From contig NZ_JAGYHF010000001.1 of assembly GCF_018336155.1 (NCBI RefSeq), positions 248,001-312,000 of the forward strand: a stretch of 64,000 bases of DNA, read 5' to 3'. The stretch is from Pseudomonas rustica. GTDB taxonomy: Bacteria > Pseudomonadota > Gammaproteobacteria > Pseudomonadales > Pseudomonadaceae. Shown one piece after another: positions 19,353-27,574 of this stretch. Numbering within the stretch: position 1 is the stretch's first letter; each line of letters opens with the position of its first letter. A model generated the notes under the pieces. The model did no database searches and was not told where the DNA came from. It saw only the letters and a program-made list of their open reading frames with translations. The position numbers were made by a program, and so were the translations under genes.

Positions 19353-19432
19353 AGGCCGCCTTCGCGAGCAAGCTCGGCTCCTACAGTTGACCGCGTTTCC
19401 TGTAGGAGCTGAGCTTGCTCGCGATGAGGCCG
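19353..19432. repeat. REP pair, family D
   Basis: Inverted ttcgcgagcaagctcggctc units follow directly after the NAGGN peptidase stop codon and could protect the 3' end of that transcript. Confidence 0.85.
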
Positions 19433-19506
19433 GTACTGACTACACAAAACTGGCAGCCAACCGGCAATCGCCGTAGCATCCCGACATTGATTCAGCCGAG
19501 GTGCCC

Positions 19507-19734
19507 ATGCTCATCCCTTACGACGCTCTTGAAGTCGACACCCTCACCCGCCTCATCGAAGATTTCGTCACCCGCGACGGCACCGACAACGGCGATGACA
19601 CGCCGCTGGAAACCCGCGTGCTGCGCGTACGTCAGGCGCTGACCAAAGGCCAGGCGTTGATCGTCTTCGACCCGGAAAGCGAGCAGTGCCAGTTGATGCT
19701 CAAGCACGACGTGCCCAAGCACCTGTTCGACTGA
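19507..19734 (+). CDS. YheU family protein (UPF0270)
   Basis: A 75-residue protein that begins MLIPYDALEVDTLTRLIEDFV and carries LETRVLRVRQALTKGQALIVFDPE, the conserved core of the YheU family. Its function is unknown. The ATG at 19507 is preferred over the GTG at 19501 because the family begins with MLIP. It ends 5 nt from the end of the convergent csrA-type gene. Confidence 0.9.
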   Translation: MLIPYDALEVDTLTRLIEDFVTRDGTDNGDDTPLETRVLRVRQALTKGQALIVFDPESEQCQLMLKHDVPKHLFD

Positions 19735-19739
19735 AATCC

Positions 19740-19925
19740 TCAGCGGGCCCCTTCGCGGGCCTGCTTGCGCTGGATTCGTTCATAGACTTCGGCGCGGTGC
19801 ACATTGACCTTCTTCGGCGCTTCGACGCCAAAGCGCACGCTGGAGCCGTTGACGGACAGCACGCGCAGGGAAATATCGTCGCCGATGGAAATCAACTCAC
19901 CGACAACACGGCTGAGTACAAGCAT
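19740..19925 (-). CDS. CsrA/RsmA-family RNA-binding regulator, probably RsmI type
   Basis: A 61-residue CsrA-fold protein with [22 protein letters not shown], then [23 protein letters not shown]. Arg44, which contacts the GGA motif of target RNAs, is kept (VHRAEV). CsrA proteins are homodimers that block ribosome binding sites and are titrated by RsmX/Y/Z RNAs. The [15 protein letters not shown] start differs from the LILTRKVGESINIGD start usual in RsmA and RsmE, so this is a divergent third paralogue; I recall the RsmI subfamily as the best fit. It has its own upstream region of about 140 bp before ynfA. Confidence 0.88.
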   Translation of the reverse strand: MLVLSRVVGELISIGDDISLRVLSVNGSSVRFGVEAPKKVNVHRAEVYERIQRKQAREGAR

Positions 19926-20064
19926 GAGGTTCGTCCTTCAGGGGGTGGCAAACCCTGAAGATGCGCGGCTTGCTGGCGCGCCACAATGTGTGGCCGGCAA
20001 TTCAGTCTTGCCCTACAGCTTGGCAAGCCCTTGGCTGTCAGACGCTTCCGACAAATCGAGCAAT

Positions 20065-20397
20065 TCAGGCAGCGGAAAACCGCGGCCCGAACAGAATCAC
20101 GCTGGCGCCGATCACGCACAGCGCCACGCCGATCCAGTCCGAACCCAACGGGCGAACTCGCTCGACCACCATCAGCCAGCCAATCGACGCGACGATGTAG
20201 ATCCCGCCATAAGCGGCGTAGGCGCGACCGGCATAGTTGGCTTCAACACGGGTCAACAACAATGCGAACAACGTCAGGCTGAGCAACGCCGGGATCACCC
20301 ACAACGCACTTTTGCCCTGACGCAGCCACATGAAGAAAGCGTAACAACCGGCGATTTCAAACAGCGCCGCGAGGAAGAACCACAAGTAATTGAGCAT
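20065..20397 (-). CDS. YnfA family membrane protein (UPF0060)
   Basis: A 110-residue protein with four predicted transmembrane helices and the family pattern [23 protein letters not shown]. It is related in shape to small multidrug resistance proteins, but its substrate is unknown. The length is normal for the family. It is a single gene on the minus strand between the SDR gene and the csrA-type gene. Confidence 0.9.
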   Translation of the reverse strand: MLNYLWFFLAALFEIAGCYAFFMWLRQGKSALWVIPALLSLTLFALLLTRVEANYAGRAYAAYGGIYIVASIGWLMVVERVRPLGSDWIGVALCVIGASVILFGPRFSAA

Positions 20398-20460
20398 TGA
20401 CGCGTCTCGACAGGGTGACCATTGCGGTCACCCTAACGACGCAATCCGCTACGGGCAAGG

Positions 20461-21276
20461 TCAGCCGTTGTTCTGTTTGGCCTTGGCGCGCATTTTCTCC
20501 GCCATCGAGGTCATTTCGTTGTAGAGCAGTTGCGGGTTTTTCTGCTTGATCGCCCACGCCATGCGCCCTTGTTCGTGAGGCAGGATCATGAACTCGCCGG
20601 CAGCGACTTGCTGGTAGATGTAGTCGGCGATGTCCGCTGCGGTAATCGGCGAACTCTCTAGCAACTTGCCGACCGCCGCCTTCATTGCCGGGGTCGGGCC
20701 ACGGAAAGAATCAAGCAAGTTGGTCTGAAAGAACGAAGGACAGACCACATGCACGCCGACTTCTTGTTGTGCCAGTTCGATCAACAGACTTTCCGAAAGC
20801 GCCACGACACCAGCCTTGGCGACGTTGTAGTTGCTCATTGCCGGGCCCTGCATCAGCGCGGCCATCGAGGCGATGTTGATGATCTTGCCTTTGCTTTGTT
20901 CGAGCAGCGGCAGGAACGCTTTGCAACCCTTGACCACACCCATCAGGTTGATCGCGATCTGCCAGTCCCAGTCTTCCAGCGACAGTTCGCTGAAGAAACC
21001 GCCTGACGCGACGCCGGCGTTGTTAACGATGATGTCGATGCCGCCAAGTTTTTCTTCGCAAGCCTGTGCGAAGGCTGTGAGTTGGCTGTAATCACGCACA
21101 TCGCAGCGCTGGATGAAGCCGTCGCCGCCCGCCTCGCGCACCATTTTCAGGGTTTCCTGCAGGCCGGGTTCGCTGACGTCGGACAAGGCCAGTTGCCAGC
21201 CTTCACGCGCCCAGCGCAGCGCGATTTCGCGACCCAGGCCTGAGCCCGCGCCAGTGATCATCATGCGATTTTGCAT
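20461..21276 (-). CDS. SDR family oxidoreductase
   Basis: A 271-residue classical short-chain dehydrogenase. It has the cofactor motif TGAGSGLG (residues 8-15), NNAG near 88, the active-site YNVAK near 153 and a serine near 140 (INIASMAA). A charged C-terminal tail (MAEKMRAKAKQNNG) extends beyond the fold. An aspartate after the second strand (SDVSEPG) suggests NAD rather than NADP. The substrate is unknown; related pseudomonad genes are annotated only as SDRs. The start at 21276 gives the standard MQNRMMITGAG opening. Confidence 0.88.
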   Translation of the reverse strand: MQNRMMITGAGSGLGREIALRWAREGWQLALSDVSEPGLQETLKMVREAGGDGFIQRCDVRDYSQLTAFAQACEEKLGGIDIIVNNAGVASGGFFSELSLEDWDWQIAINLMGVVKGCKAFLPLLEQSKGKIINIASMAALMQGPAMSNYNVAKAGVVALSESLLIELAQQEVGVHVVCPSFFQTNLLDSFRGPTPAMKAAVGKLLESSPITAADIADYIYQQVAAGEFMILPHEQGRMAWAIKQKNPQLLYNEMTSMAEKMRAKAKQNNG

Positions 21277-21593
21277 AGCAGACAGCCTTGTTGTTCTGGG
21301 GAAGATGCGCGGAGTGTAGCGAAGGTTGTGTGTGCGCCCACGCTCCATCAAGTTGCTGAATGGAGGATCAAAAGATCGCGCCGTACACGAATTCCTGTAG
21401 GAGCTGCCGAAGGCTGCGATCTGTTGATCTTTGGCCTTAAAGGAAATAAGCCTGAAATCCAAATACATTAAAAAAACATTGAATTTTCTTTCATTCGCAC
21501 CAGTCGGATTTTGTAAGCCGTCTGGAATTACTTAGTCTCCAGTCGCCCCTTGAACACCAAGACTTCTCGAACTCTCTCAACAAGGAAATCGAC
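21277..21593. other. Intergenic region with one degenerate family-A repeat
   Basis: The 317 bases hold a family-A repeat at 21365-21430, in which only one arm carries the full gtaggagctgccgaaggctg unit and the other is cut to gatcaaaagatcgc. The AT-rich remainder contains the promoter of the small DUF3309 gene, whose ribosome binding site AAGGAAA is just before 21594. Confidence 0.7.
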
Positions 21594-21746
21594 ATGGGCA
21601 CAATTCTTATCATTATCCTGATCCTGTTGCTGATCGGTGGTCTGCCGGTCTTCCCGCACTCCAGAAGTTGGGGTTATGGTCCGTCGGGCATCATCGGTGT
21701 GGTGCTGGTCGTGCTGTTGGTGCTGTTGCTACTGGGTCGGATATAA
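21594..21746 (+). CDS. DUF3309 family small membrane protein
   Basis: A 50-residue protein: MGTILIIILILLLIGGLP, a short polar stretch HSRSWGYGPSG, then a second hydrophobic helix ending LLLLGRI. It has two transmembrane segments joined by a glycine-rich turn, which is the DUF3309 pattern. The function is unknown; relatives are often stress-induced. AAGGAAATCGAC precedes the ATG. A strong terminator follows after 15 nt. Confidence 0.85.
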   Translation: MGTILIIILILLLIGGLPVFPHSRSWGYGPSGIIGVVLVVLLVLLLLGRI

Positions 21747-21760
21747 CCCTCTAGCCGGCA

Positions 21761-21797
21761 AAAAAAAGAGGCCCTTTTCAGGGCCTCTTTTTTATTG
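21761..21797. terminator. Bidirectional intrinsic terminator between DUF3309 gene and ltaS-like gene
   Basis: Stem aagaggccct/agggcctctt with a 4-nt loop is flanked by A and T runs on both sides, so it can end transcripts from the plus-strand DUF3309 gene and the minus-strand sulfatase-family gene. Confidence 0.92.
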
Positions 21798-21820
21798 CGC
21801 GGACTTTTACTTTACAGCGC

Positions 21821-23914
21821 TTAGTCCGGCTTGCCGTTAATCACACCGGCGGTGTTGTCCATCAGGCTCTTGGTCGCCGTTTGCAGGAACGCTTCGAGTT
21901 TGTGTTTCAACTCGGCAGCGCGTGGTGCATCCGGAATAACCTCGGCACTTGGGGTGGCGCCCAGTTGGTACTGATAGACCTTCGCCGACATGTCCTTGTC
22001 TTTCGGCAGTACCAGAATCTGGTCTGCGGTGACGATGGCAGTGGTCTGCTCGCTGCCCGACGGCTTGATCACACCGAAACCGGTGTCGCCTTCCGGCAGG
22101 TTCAGCAGGTCACGGCCCCAGCACTGGTGACGCACTTCGCCACCGAGGCGACCCATGATGGTCGGCACGATGTCGATCTGTGTGCCCACGGTGTGGTCAC
22201 GGGTGCCGAACTTCTCCTGGATGCCCGGCGCGATCATCAGCATCGGCACGTTGAAGCGGCCCAGATCCATTTCGGTGATCTGACGCTCATTGCCGAAACC
22301 GTGGTCGCCGACGATGACGAACAGGGTTTCTTTGAAGTACGGCTCTTTGCGCGCCTTCTCGAAAAACTGACCCAATGCCCAGTCGGAGTAACGCATGGCG
22401 GTCAAGTGTTCGTTGAGGCTGCCACGGTCGGTGACGCGCTCGACCGGCAATGGCGACGGCAAGGCGTATGGCGTGTGGTTGGACAGGGTTTGCAGCAACG
22501 CATAGAAAGGCTTGCCGTTTTCACGCGCCTTCAACTCGACCAGACCGCGATCGAACATGTCCTGGTCGGACACGCCCCACGTTGGATCGGAGAACACCGG
22601 ATCGACGAAATCGTTACGGCCAACGAAGTTGGTCATGCCCTGGTTGCTGAAGAAACCCGACTGGTTGTCCCAGGCGAAGTCACCGTTGTAGACATACACG
22701 TCGTCGTAATCACGGTGGCTGAGCAACTGCGGCAGGCCGGACAGTTTGTGACTGCCTTCCGGGGTCTGCATCAGGTATTCGAAACCCGGCAGGTTCGGGA
22801 AGCAGGCCATGGTCGCGAACATACCCTGGTGGGTGTGCGTGCCGTTGGAGAAGAAACGGTCGAACAGCAGACCTTCCTTCGACAGTTTGTCGAGGTACGG
22901 CGTGATGTTGCCCGGCGCGCCCAATGCACCGACCGAGTGACCGGCCATGCTTTCCATCAGGATCACGACAACGTTCTTGATCGGCAGGGTCTTGTCGGCC
23001 GGCGGCGTGTAATCACGGCGCACGGCAGCGATGTCGGCATCGACCAGTTTGTCGTCCGGCATCACCAGCATCTCGCGCACCACTTTCTGCGCTTCTTCTT
23101 GCGGCAGTGTGGCTTTCCAGATGTTGTCGCGGTCTTCGCCCATGCGGTCTTTCGCAGCGGCGATCAGCGACAGCGTACCGTTGAGGCCGAGCTGGTTGGC
23201 GAAGTTGGAATCGGTGGTGTAGACATCACCCCAACGCATTGGCGGGCCCTGACGCAGGGTGCCACGCGCGGCAACCACGCAGATCAACAGGCACACCACG
23301 AATACCGCAGCGCGGGTGTACCACGGCGCCACCTGACGGGTGCTGACGGTACCGCCGCTGAACGGCCCGCGCGGACGCGTTGCACGATCAGCGCCTTTGA
23401 ACGCCAAGGTCAGAATCACCGTGCCGACGACCCACGCCAGCAGATAACGCACCACCGGGAAACCGTACCAGAGCATGCTCATCACGGTTTTCGGGTCTTC
23501 TTTCACGTACTGGAACACCAGACCGTTAAGGCGCTGGTGGAACTCACGGTAGAAGTCCATCTCCATCAGGCCGAGGAACAGCGCGATGCTCGAAGCGATG
23601 GTCAGCCACAGACGGAAGAAACCGCGTGCTGCCATGGCCCGTGCGCTGAACAGCGCCAGTACCAACGGAATGCACAGGTAAACCACCAGGCGCAGGTCGA
23701 AACGCAGGCCGTTGGCGAAAGCTTCGAGGAACGTCGAAGCGGGGGTATCGAGGATCATCTCGCGGTTGTAGACCAGCAGCGCGAGGCGCAGCACGGAAAA
23801 CATCACCATCATGACCAGCGCACAAAGCAGCGTGTAGGCCAGATGCGATTTGACGGTCGGTTGCAGCAGGCGAGCAGAAGATCGCTGCTGATTCAGGGCG
23901 TCCGGGTTTGCCAT
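21821..23914 (-). CDS. LTA synthase family phosphoglycerol transferase (sulfatase fold)
   Basis: A 697-residue inner-membrane protein with about five N-terminal transmembrane helices (to about residue 235), then a large periplasmic alkaline-phosphatase/sulfatase-fold domain. Metal-site elements are visible: VVILMESMAGHSVG near 310, THTHQGMFATMACF near 360 (which includes the candidate catalytic threonine), DWALGQF near 510 and GDHGFGNE near 540. Gram-negatives lack lipoteichoic acid, so the likely product is phosphoglycerol-modified periplasmic glucan or another envelope glycan, as for OpgB. That substrate is inference. Confidence 0.88.
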   Translation of the reverse strand: MANPDALNQQRSSARLLQPTVKSHLAYTLLCALVMMVMFSVLRLALLVYNREMILDTPASTFLEAFANGLRFDLRLVVYLCIPLVLALFSARAMAARGFFRLWLTIASSIALFLGLMEMDFYREFHQRLNGLVFQYVKEDPKTVMSMLWYGFPVVRYLLAWVVGTVILTLAFKGADRATRPRGPFSGGTVSTRQVAPWYTRAAVFVVCLLICVVAARGTLRQGPPMRWGDVYTTDSNFANQLGLNGTLSLIAAAKDRMGEDRDNIWKATLPQEEAQKVVREMLVMPDDKLVDADIAAVRRDYTPPADKTLPIKNVVVILMESMAGHSVGALGAPGNITPYLDKLSKEGLLFDRFFSNGTHTHQGMFATMACFPNLPGFEYLMQTPEGSHKLSGLPQLLSHRDYDDVYVYNGDFAWDNQSGFFSNQGMTNFVGRNDFVDPVFSDPTWGVSDQDMFDRGLVELKARENGKPFYALLQTLSNHTPYALPSPLPVERVTDRGSLNEHLTAMRYSDWALGQFFEKARKEPYFKETLFVIVGDHGFGNERQITEMDLGRFNVPMLMIAPGIQEKFGTRDHTVGTQIDIVPTIMGRLGGEVRHQCWGRDLLNLPEGDTGFGVIKPSGSEQTTAIVTADQILVLPKDKDMSAKVYQYQLGATPSAEVIPDAPRAAELKHKLEAFLQTATKSLMDNTAGVINGKPD

Positions 23915-24182
23915 GTCGTTTTAGGACCCATTAGTTGAAGTTGCAAAAATACAGCGGCGCCCTGCCCTCTATTGGCCATTCCAGGCCCCGGGGCGTGCGC
24001 GGTGCGCAAATGTTGCACGATCGTTCGCACCATTGCCATTGATTACTGCCCCGCCGCCAGACAGTTTCATTTCAAGCGGCAGCAGACAGCGGCAACGTGC
24101 AAACAGCGCGGGCGAATTGTCTGGAACACTTTGTGAAAATTTCGTGCAACGCATATCTGGAAACACAATATAGATACAAAAC

Positions 24183-24213
24183 AAAACGCCCCGAATCGGT
24201 CGGGGCGTTTTGT
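24183..24213. terminator. Bidirectional intrinsic terminator downstream of the START-domain gene
   Basis: An 11-bp stem aaaacgccccg/cggggcgtttt with a 7-nt loop lies 15 nt past the stop of the minus-strand START gene. Confidence 0.9.
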
Positions 24214-24227
24214 GTAGAGCGGGCTGA

Positions 24228-24833
24228 TTACTTCTCGGCGCGTTCTTTCAGAGCTTTGAGGGTGTTGAACGGTGCGTCGACCACGAACTTGTTGGCAACC
24301 ATCGCCGGCACGCTGCCGCCTGGCTCGGTGTGAACCTGGTAAGTCACTTCAACCTGATCACCTTTTGGTACGAACTTCCAGAAGCCTTTGACCTGTTCAA
24401 CGCGAACGAAGCCCTTTTCTTCCGGAATGTACTTCGGCAGGCCTTCCAGGTTGCGGGTCAGGCTGCCGTCGGCGCCTTCAACGGTGGTGACCTTAAGTAC
24501 CGAGTCACGCGGGGTGACTGGCCAAGGCGTGTTGAACTGGGTGTAAGTCCAGCTCTGATCGCCTTCGTGTTTGAGCAATTTCTGGGTCTTGCACTCGTGA
24601 ATCCAGGCGCAGGCACCGGAGACGTCTTCCTGCAGCGCGCGCAGTTTGGCGACGGTGGTCTTCATCAGCGCGACGCCCTGATAGGACTTGTAGTCCGAAC
24701 CCGGCACTTCGCTCAGGGAGACTTTGATGCCGTCTTCGTTCTTGGCGACTTTCCAGTCTTCCGCCTGGGCAACCGAGGTGGCCAGCACAGCGGTCAAACC
24801 ACACAACACAGCGATACGATGCAGCGAACCCAT
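24228..24833 (-). CDS. START domain-containing periplasmic protein
   Basis: A 201-residue protein with a signal peptide (cleavage after SVAQA, about residue 21) and a START-like lipid-binding domain: residues 24-195, including DGIKVSLSEVPGSDYKSYQGVA and WPVTPRDSVLKVTT. START domains hold hydrophobic ligands in a deep pocket. The ligand here is unknown. The start MGSLHRIAVL at 24833 puts the signal peptide at the N-terminus; longer in-frame starts would bury it. It follows the YkgJ-type gene by 41 nt on the same strand. Confidence 0.88.
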   Translation of the reverse strand: MGSLHRIAVLCGLTAVLATSVAQAEDWKVAKNEDGIKVSLSEVPGSDYKSYQGVALMKTTVAKLRALQEDVSGACAWIHECKTQKLLKHEGDQSWTYTQFNTPWPVTPRDSVLKVTTVEGADGSLTRNLEGLPKYIPEEKGFVRVEQVKGFWKFVPKGDQVEVTYQVHTEPGGSVPAMVANKFVVDAPFNTLKALKERAEK

Positions 24834-24874
24834 AGTCTTATTCCTTATTGTTGAAGTTCCGTTCGTTTGACACA

Positions 24875-25129
24875 TCACGCCGCCGTCATTTGTTCCCACC
24901 AGCCGATCAGCCTGATCGCTTCTTCCGAGCTGCTGCCGCAGACTTCGATGTCGGCAGAGAAGCCGGAACAGACTGCCGGGCGCTCGGGGCGGCCGAAAAT
25001 ATTACACAGGTTTTCGACCGAGAGTTGCACGCAACGTTCGCCGGCAGGTTTGCCATCAGGCATGCCGGGAATCGGCGAACTGATGGAGGGGGCGATGCAG
25101 CAAGCGCCACAGCCTTCACGGCATTTCAT
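24875..25129 (-). CDS. YkgJ family cysteine cluster protein
   Basis: An 84-residue protein with eight cysteines in the metal-binding pattern of YkgJ proteins: CREGCGACC near the start, then CVQL, CNIF and CSGFSADIEVC. It probably binds zinc or an iron-sulfur cluster; the role is unknown. The ATG at 25129 has GAGGA 9 nt upstream, while the TTG nine bases earlier sits on top of that signal. Probably co-transcribed with the START-domain gene. Confidence 0.88.
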   Translation of the reverse strand: MKCREGCGACCIAPSISSPIPGMPDGKPAGERCVQLSVENLCNIFGRPERPAVCSGFSADIEVCGSSSEEAIRLIGWWEQMTAA

Positions 25130-25295
25130 GACGAACAATTCCTCGCGACGGGCGATGTGTAAAAGGGACGCGGAACAGAGTAACCGCTAAAACGGCTGTT
25201 TTAAATTGCCTGAACCGGGGTTTTTAGCGATTACTGAATGTGACTGACCAGTCTCCGACAAAGCGTCTGGTCTGCGGGTCACAGCAACATGCTGT

Positions 25296-25763
25296 TTATT
25301 GCTTGAATTCGAAATCGAGCGCCGCGCCTTCCACTTCCCGACGCTCTTCGTTGCGCAGCTGCAACTGCATTTCGTTGCTGAGCAAACGGCCATTGAGCTG
25401 GAACCCGGTGTTTTTCTCGCCGAACATCTGCGGCAGGATCGGCTCGCGCTTGGGCATCTCGACGGAGCCCTTAGGCTTCAACTCTTGAACCATGTCTTTG
25501 GGCAGGCTCAGATCGAGTTTGGTCGACGGCAGCGGGGTTTTCGCCACTTCACGGGCGGACTTCGATTTGGAAGCCACCGGTGGGCGTTTTTTCACGATTT
25601 TCTGCTGGGCTGGTTTCGCAGCTGCGGCCTTCTTCACTGCCGGCGCTTTTTTCGCCGGCGTGGTCGCTGCCGGTTTTTCCGGGCCAGACGCCATGACATC
25701 GGGCACATGGCCGATCATCAGCAGGCAAAGCACAACCCAGGCGGCAGGAAAAATCGCTTTCAT
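25296..25763 (-). CDS. Exported Lys/Ala/Pro-rich protein of unknown function
   Basis: A 155-residue protein. A signal peptide (MKAIFPAAWVVLCLLMIG, cleavage about residue 26) is followed by a low-complexity region of Lys, Ala and Pro (residues 28-70). A more ordered C-terminal part has LPKDMVQELKPKGS, FGEKNTGFQLNGRLLSNEMQLQLRN and a DFEFKQ end. Such proteins are sometimes labelled translation initiation factor 2, which reflects the low-complexity region only. It may be a periplasmic protein that touches peptidoglycan or outer membrane, but nothing proves this. Confidence 0.75.
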   Translation of the reverse strand: MKAIFPAAWVVLCLLMIGHVPDVMASGPEKPAATTPAKKAPAVKKAAAAKPAQQKIVKKRPPVASKSKSAREVAKTPLPSTKLDLSLPKDMVQELKPKGSVEMPKREPILPQMFGEKNTGFQLNGRLLSNEMQLQLRNEERREVEGAALDFEFKQ

Positions 25764-25842
25764 GAACTCCAACGACATTAACGGCAGAGGGCCATATGCT
25801 GGCCTGTTGCACGTCACATGACAAGCATGACGCGCCGTTCGT

Positions 25843-27282
25843 TCAGAAACCGCCCGCCGTTTCCTGACACAGTTGCGTTGCCAGCAAGCCCAGAGTCATC
25901 AACGCCCGCTCCGCCTCGCGGTTCCACGGAATGCCGCAATTCAGGCGGATACAGTGGTTGAACTGCTCGGTATTACTGAAGATCAGCCCCGGCGCGATGC
26001 TGATGCCCTGCTGCAAGGCGCGCACGTGCAAATCCTGCGTATTCACCCTCCCCGGCAAGCTCACCCAAAGAATGAAACCACCCGTGGGCCGGGTCATTTG
26101 CGTGCCCTCTGGGAAATACTGCTGCACCGCCAACTGGAAAGCGCTGAGATTCTTGCGGTACTCCTGACGGATGTAGCGCAAATGCCGGTCATAGCCGCCG
26201 TTTTCCAGATACGCAGCAATCGCCATCTGCGTGACACTGCAGGCTGAATGGGTGCTGAAGGTCTGCAGACGCTGGATTTCCTGCTGATACTTACCGGGAA
26301 TCATCCAGCCGATACGCACGCCGGGCGACAAGGTCTTGGAAAAACTCGAGCAGTAAATGACCCGATCCAGTCGATCGTAAGCCTTGAGCGCTTTGGTCTT
26401 GCCCTGCTCGAACATCAATTCGCCATAGATGTCATCTTCGACGATCTGGATATCGAAATCCGAGGCCAGTCGCAGCAACTGTTTCTGGCGCTCTTCGGGC
26501 ATGGTGCCACCCAACGGATTGCTCAAGCGCGTGGTCAGCACCAGCGCTTTGATCGACCATTGGTTGGCCGCCAGTTGCAGAGCTTCGAGGCTCATGCCGG
26601 TGGCGGGATCACTCGGGATTTCGATGACTTTCAAGCCAAGCAGATCAGCCAGTTGCAGCAAGCCGTAATAAGTCGGCGACTCAGCGGCGATCAGATCACC
26701 CGGGCGGGTCAGCACGCGCAGCGACATCTGCAAGGCATCGACACAACCGTGGGTGATCACCACTTCTGACGGATCGACGACGACACCGGCGTCGCGCATG
26801 CGAATCGCCACCTGCCGGCGCAACGGTTCGAAACCGGGGCTGAACATGTAACTGAACGCGCGCGGGCTGTGGAATCGGGTGACTTTGGCCAGTTGCTGAT
26901 GCAGTGCGCGCACCGGCAGATAATCGACGCTCGGCACGGCGGCACCCAACGGGAACACACCTTCGCGGCGCGACTCGACCAAAACCTGTTGAATGATGCT
27001 GCTGCGCGTCACCAGACCCGGACGTTCAACTCGGGCAATGTCTGGCGTTGGCGCGGTCAGTGCGGGGGTCCGGTGGACGTAATAACCGGACTGCGGACGG
27101 GCGCGAATCAGCCCCTGATCTTCGAGATTGGCGTACGCCTGCAACACCGTGGCATGGCTGACGTTGAGCTGCGAACTCATCTTGCGCACCGAAGGCACGC
27201 GCTCCCCCGGTTGATAGACACCACGGCGGATGTCTTCGGCCAGTTGTTGAGCAATACGTTGGTAGAGCAAGAGATTGGTCAT
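25843..27282 (-). CDS. MocR-type transcriptional regulator (GntR HTH + aminotransferase fold)
   Basis: A 479-residue protein. Residues 1-70 are a GntR winged helix (GERVPSVRKMSSQLNVSHATVLQAYANLEDQGLI). Residues 110-475 are a fold-type I aminotransferase domain with the PLP lysine in CSSFSKTLSPGVRIGW. MocR proteins sense PLP-bound amino compounds and usually control a neighbouring gene. No obvious target is divergent here, so its regulon is unclear. The region upstream of its ATG contains the terminator and repeat of the OmpA operon. Confidence 0.92.
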   Translation of the reverse strand: MTNLLLYQRIAQQLAEDIRRGVYQPGERVPSVRKMSSQLNVSHATVLQAYANLEDQGLIRARPQSGYYVHRTPALTAPTPDIARVERPGLVTRSSIIQQVLVESRREGVFPLGAAVPSVDYLPVRALHQQLAKVTRFHSPRAFSYMFSPGFEPLRRQVAIRMRDAGVVVDPSEVVITHGCVDALQMSLRVLTRPGDLIAAESPTYYGLLQLADLLGLKVIEIPSDPATGMSLEALQLAANQWSIKALVLTTRLSNPLGGTMPEERQKQLLRLASDFDIQIVEDDIYGELMFEQGKTKALKAYDRLDRVIYCSSFSKTLSPGVRIGWMIPGKYQQEIQRLQTFSTHSACSVTQMAIAAYLENGGYDRHLRYIRQEYRKNLSAFQLAVQQYFPEGTQMTRPTGGFILWVSLPGRVNTQDLHVRALQQGISIAPGLIFSNTEQFNHCIRLNCGIPWNREAERALMTLGLLATQLCQETAGGF

Positions 27283-27434
27283 GACGCAGCACTCGATTTC
27301 ACGGGCATTTTATTCTTGTGTGAAACAATACCGGAACAGTTTAGAAGTGTACTGGGACAGTTGCCACAATACTCGACCATACAGTGCAGTGTCTGCCCCC
27401 GACTGTACCGATTTGCGAGCCAATCGACAGACGT

Positions 27435-27470
27435 AAAAAAGCCCGGCGCTGCATGACAGGCCGGGCTTTT
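27435..27470 (-). terminator. Intrinsic terminator of the OmpA-lipoprotein operon
   Basis: Stem aaagcccggc/gccgggcttt with a 12-nt loop is followed on the minus strand by a T run; it lies just beyond the family-A repeat that follows the ompA-like stop. Confidence 0.85.
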
Positions 27471-27480
27471 GTGGGAACTG

Positions 27481-27560
27481 TGTAGGAGCTGCCGAAGGCT
27501 GCGATCTTTTGATCTTCAAAAAGAAAAGTCAAAAGATCGCAGCCTTCGGCAGCTCCTACA
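27481..27560. repeat. REP pair, family A
   Basis: Nearly perfect inverted copies (gtaggagctgccgaaggctg plus cgatcttttgatc) meet across about 20 bp. They sit between the ompA-like gene and its terminator. Confidence 0.9.
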
Positions 27561-27574
27561 GGGTTTTGCGTTGC

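Noticed and set aside
21881..23938. 685-codon open frame on the plus strand
   Set aside because: Antisense to the LtaS-like gene, with His/Arg/Gln-rich translation and no recognisable motif; a GC-rich shadow.
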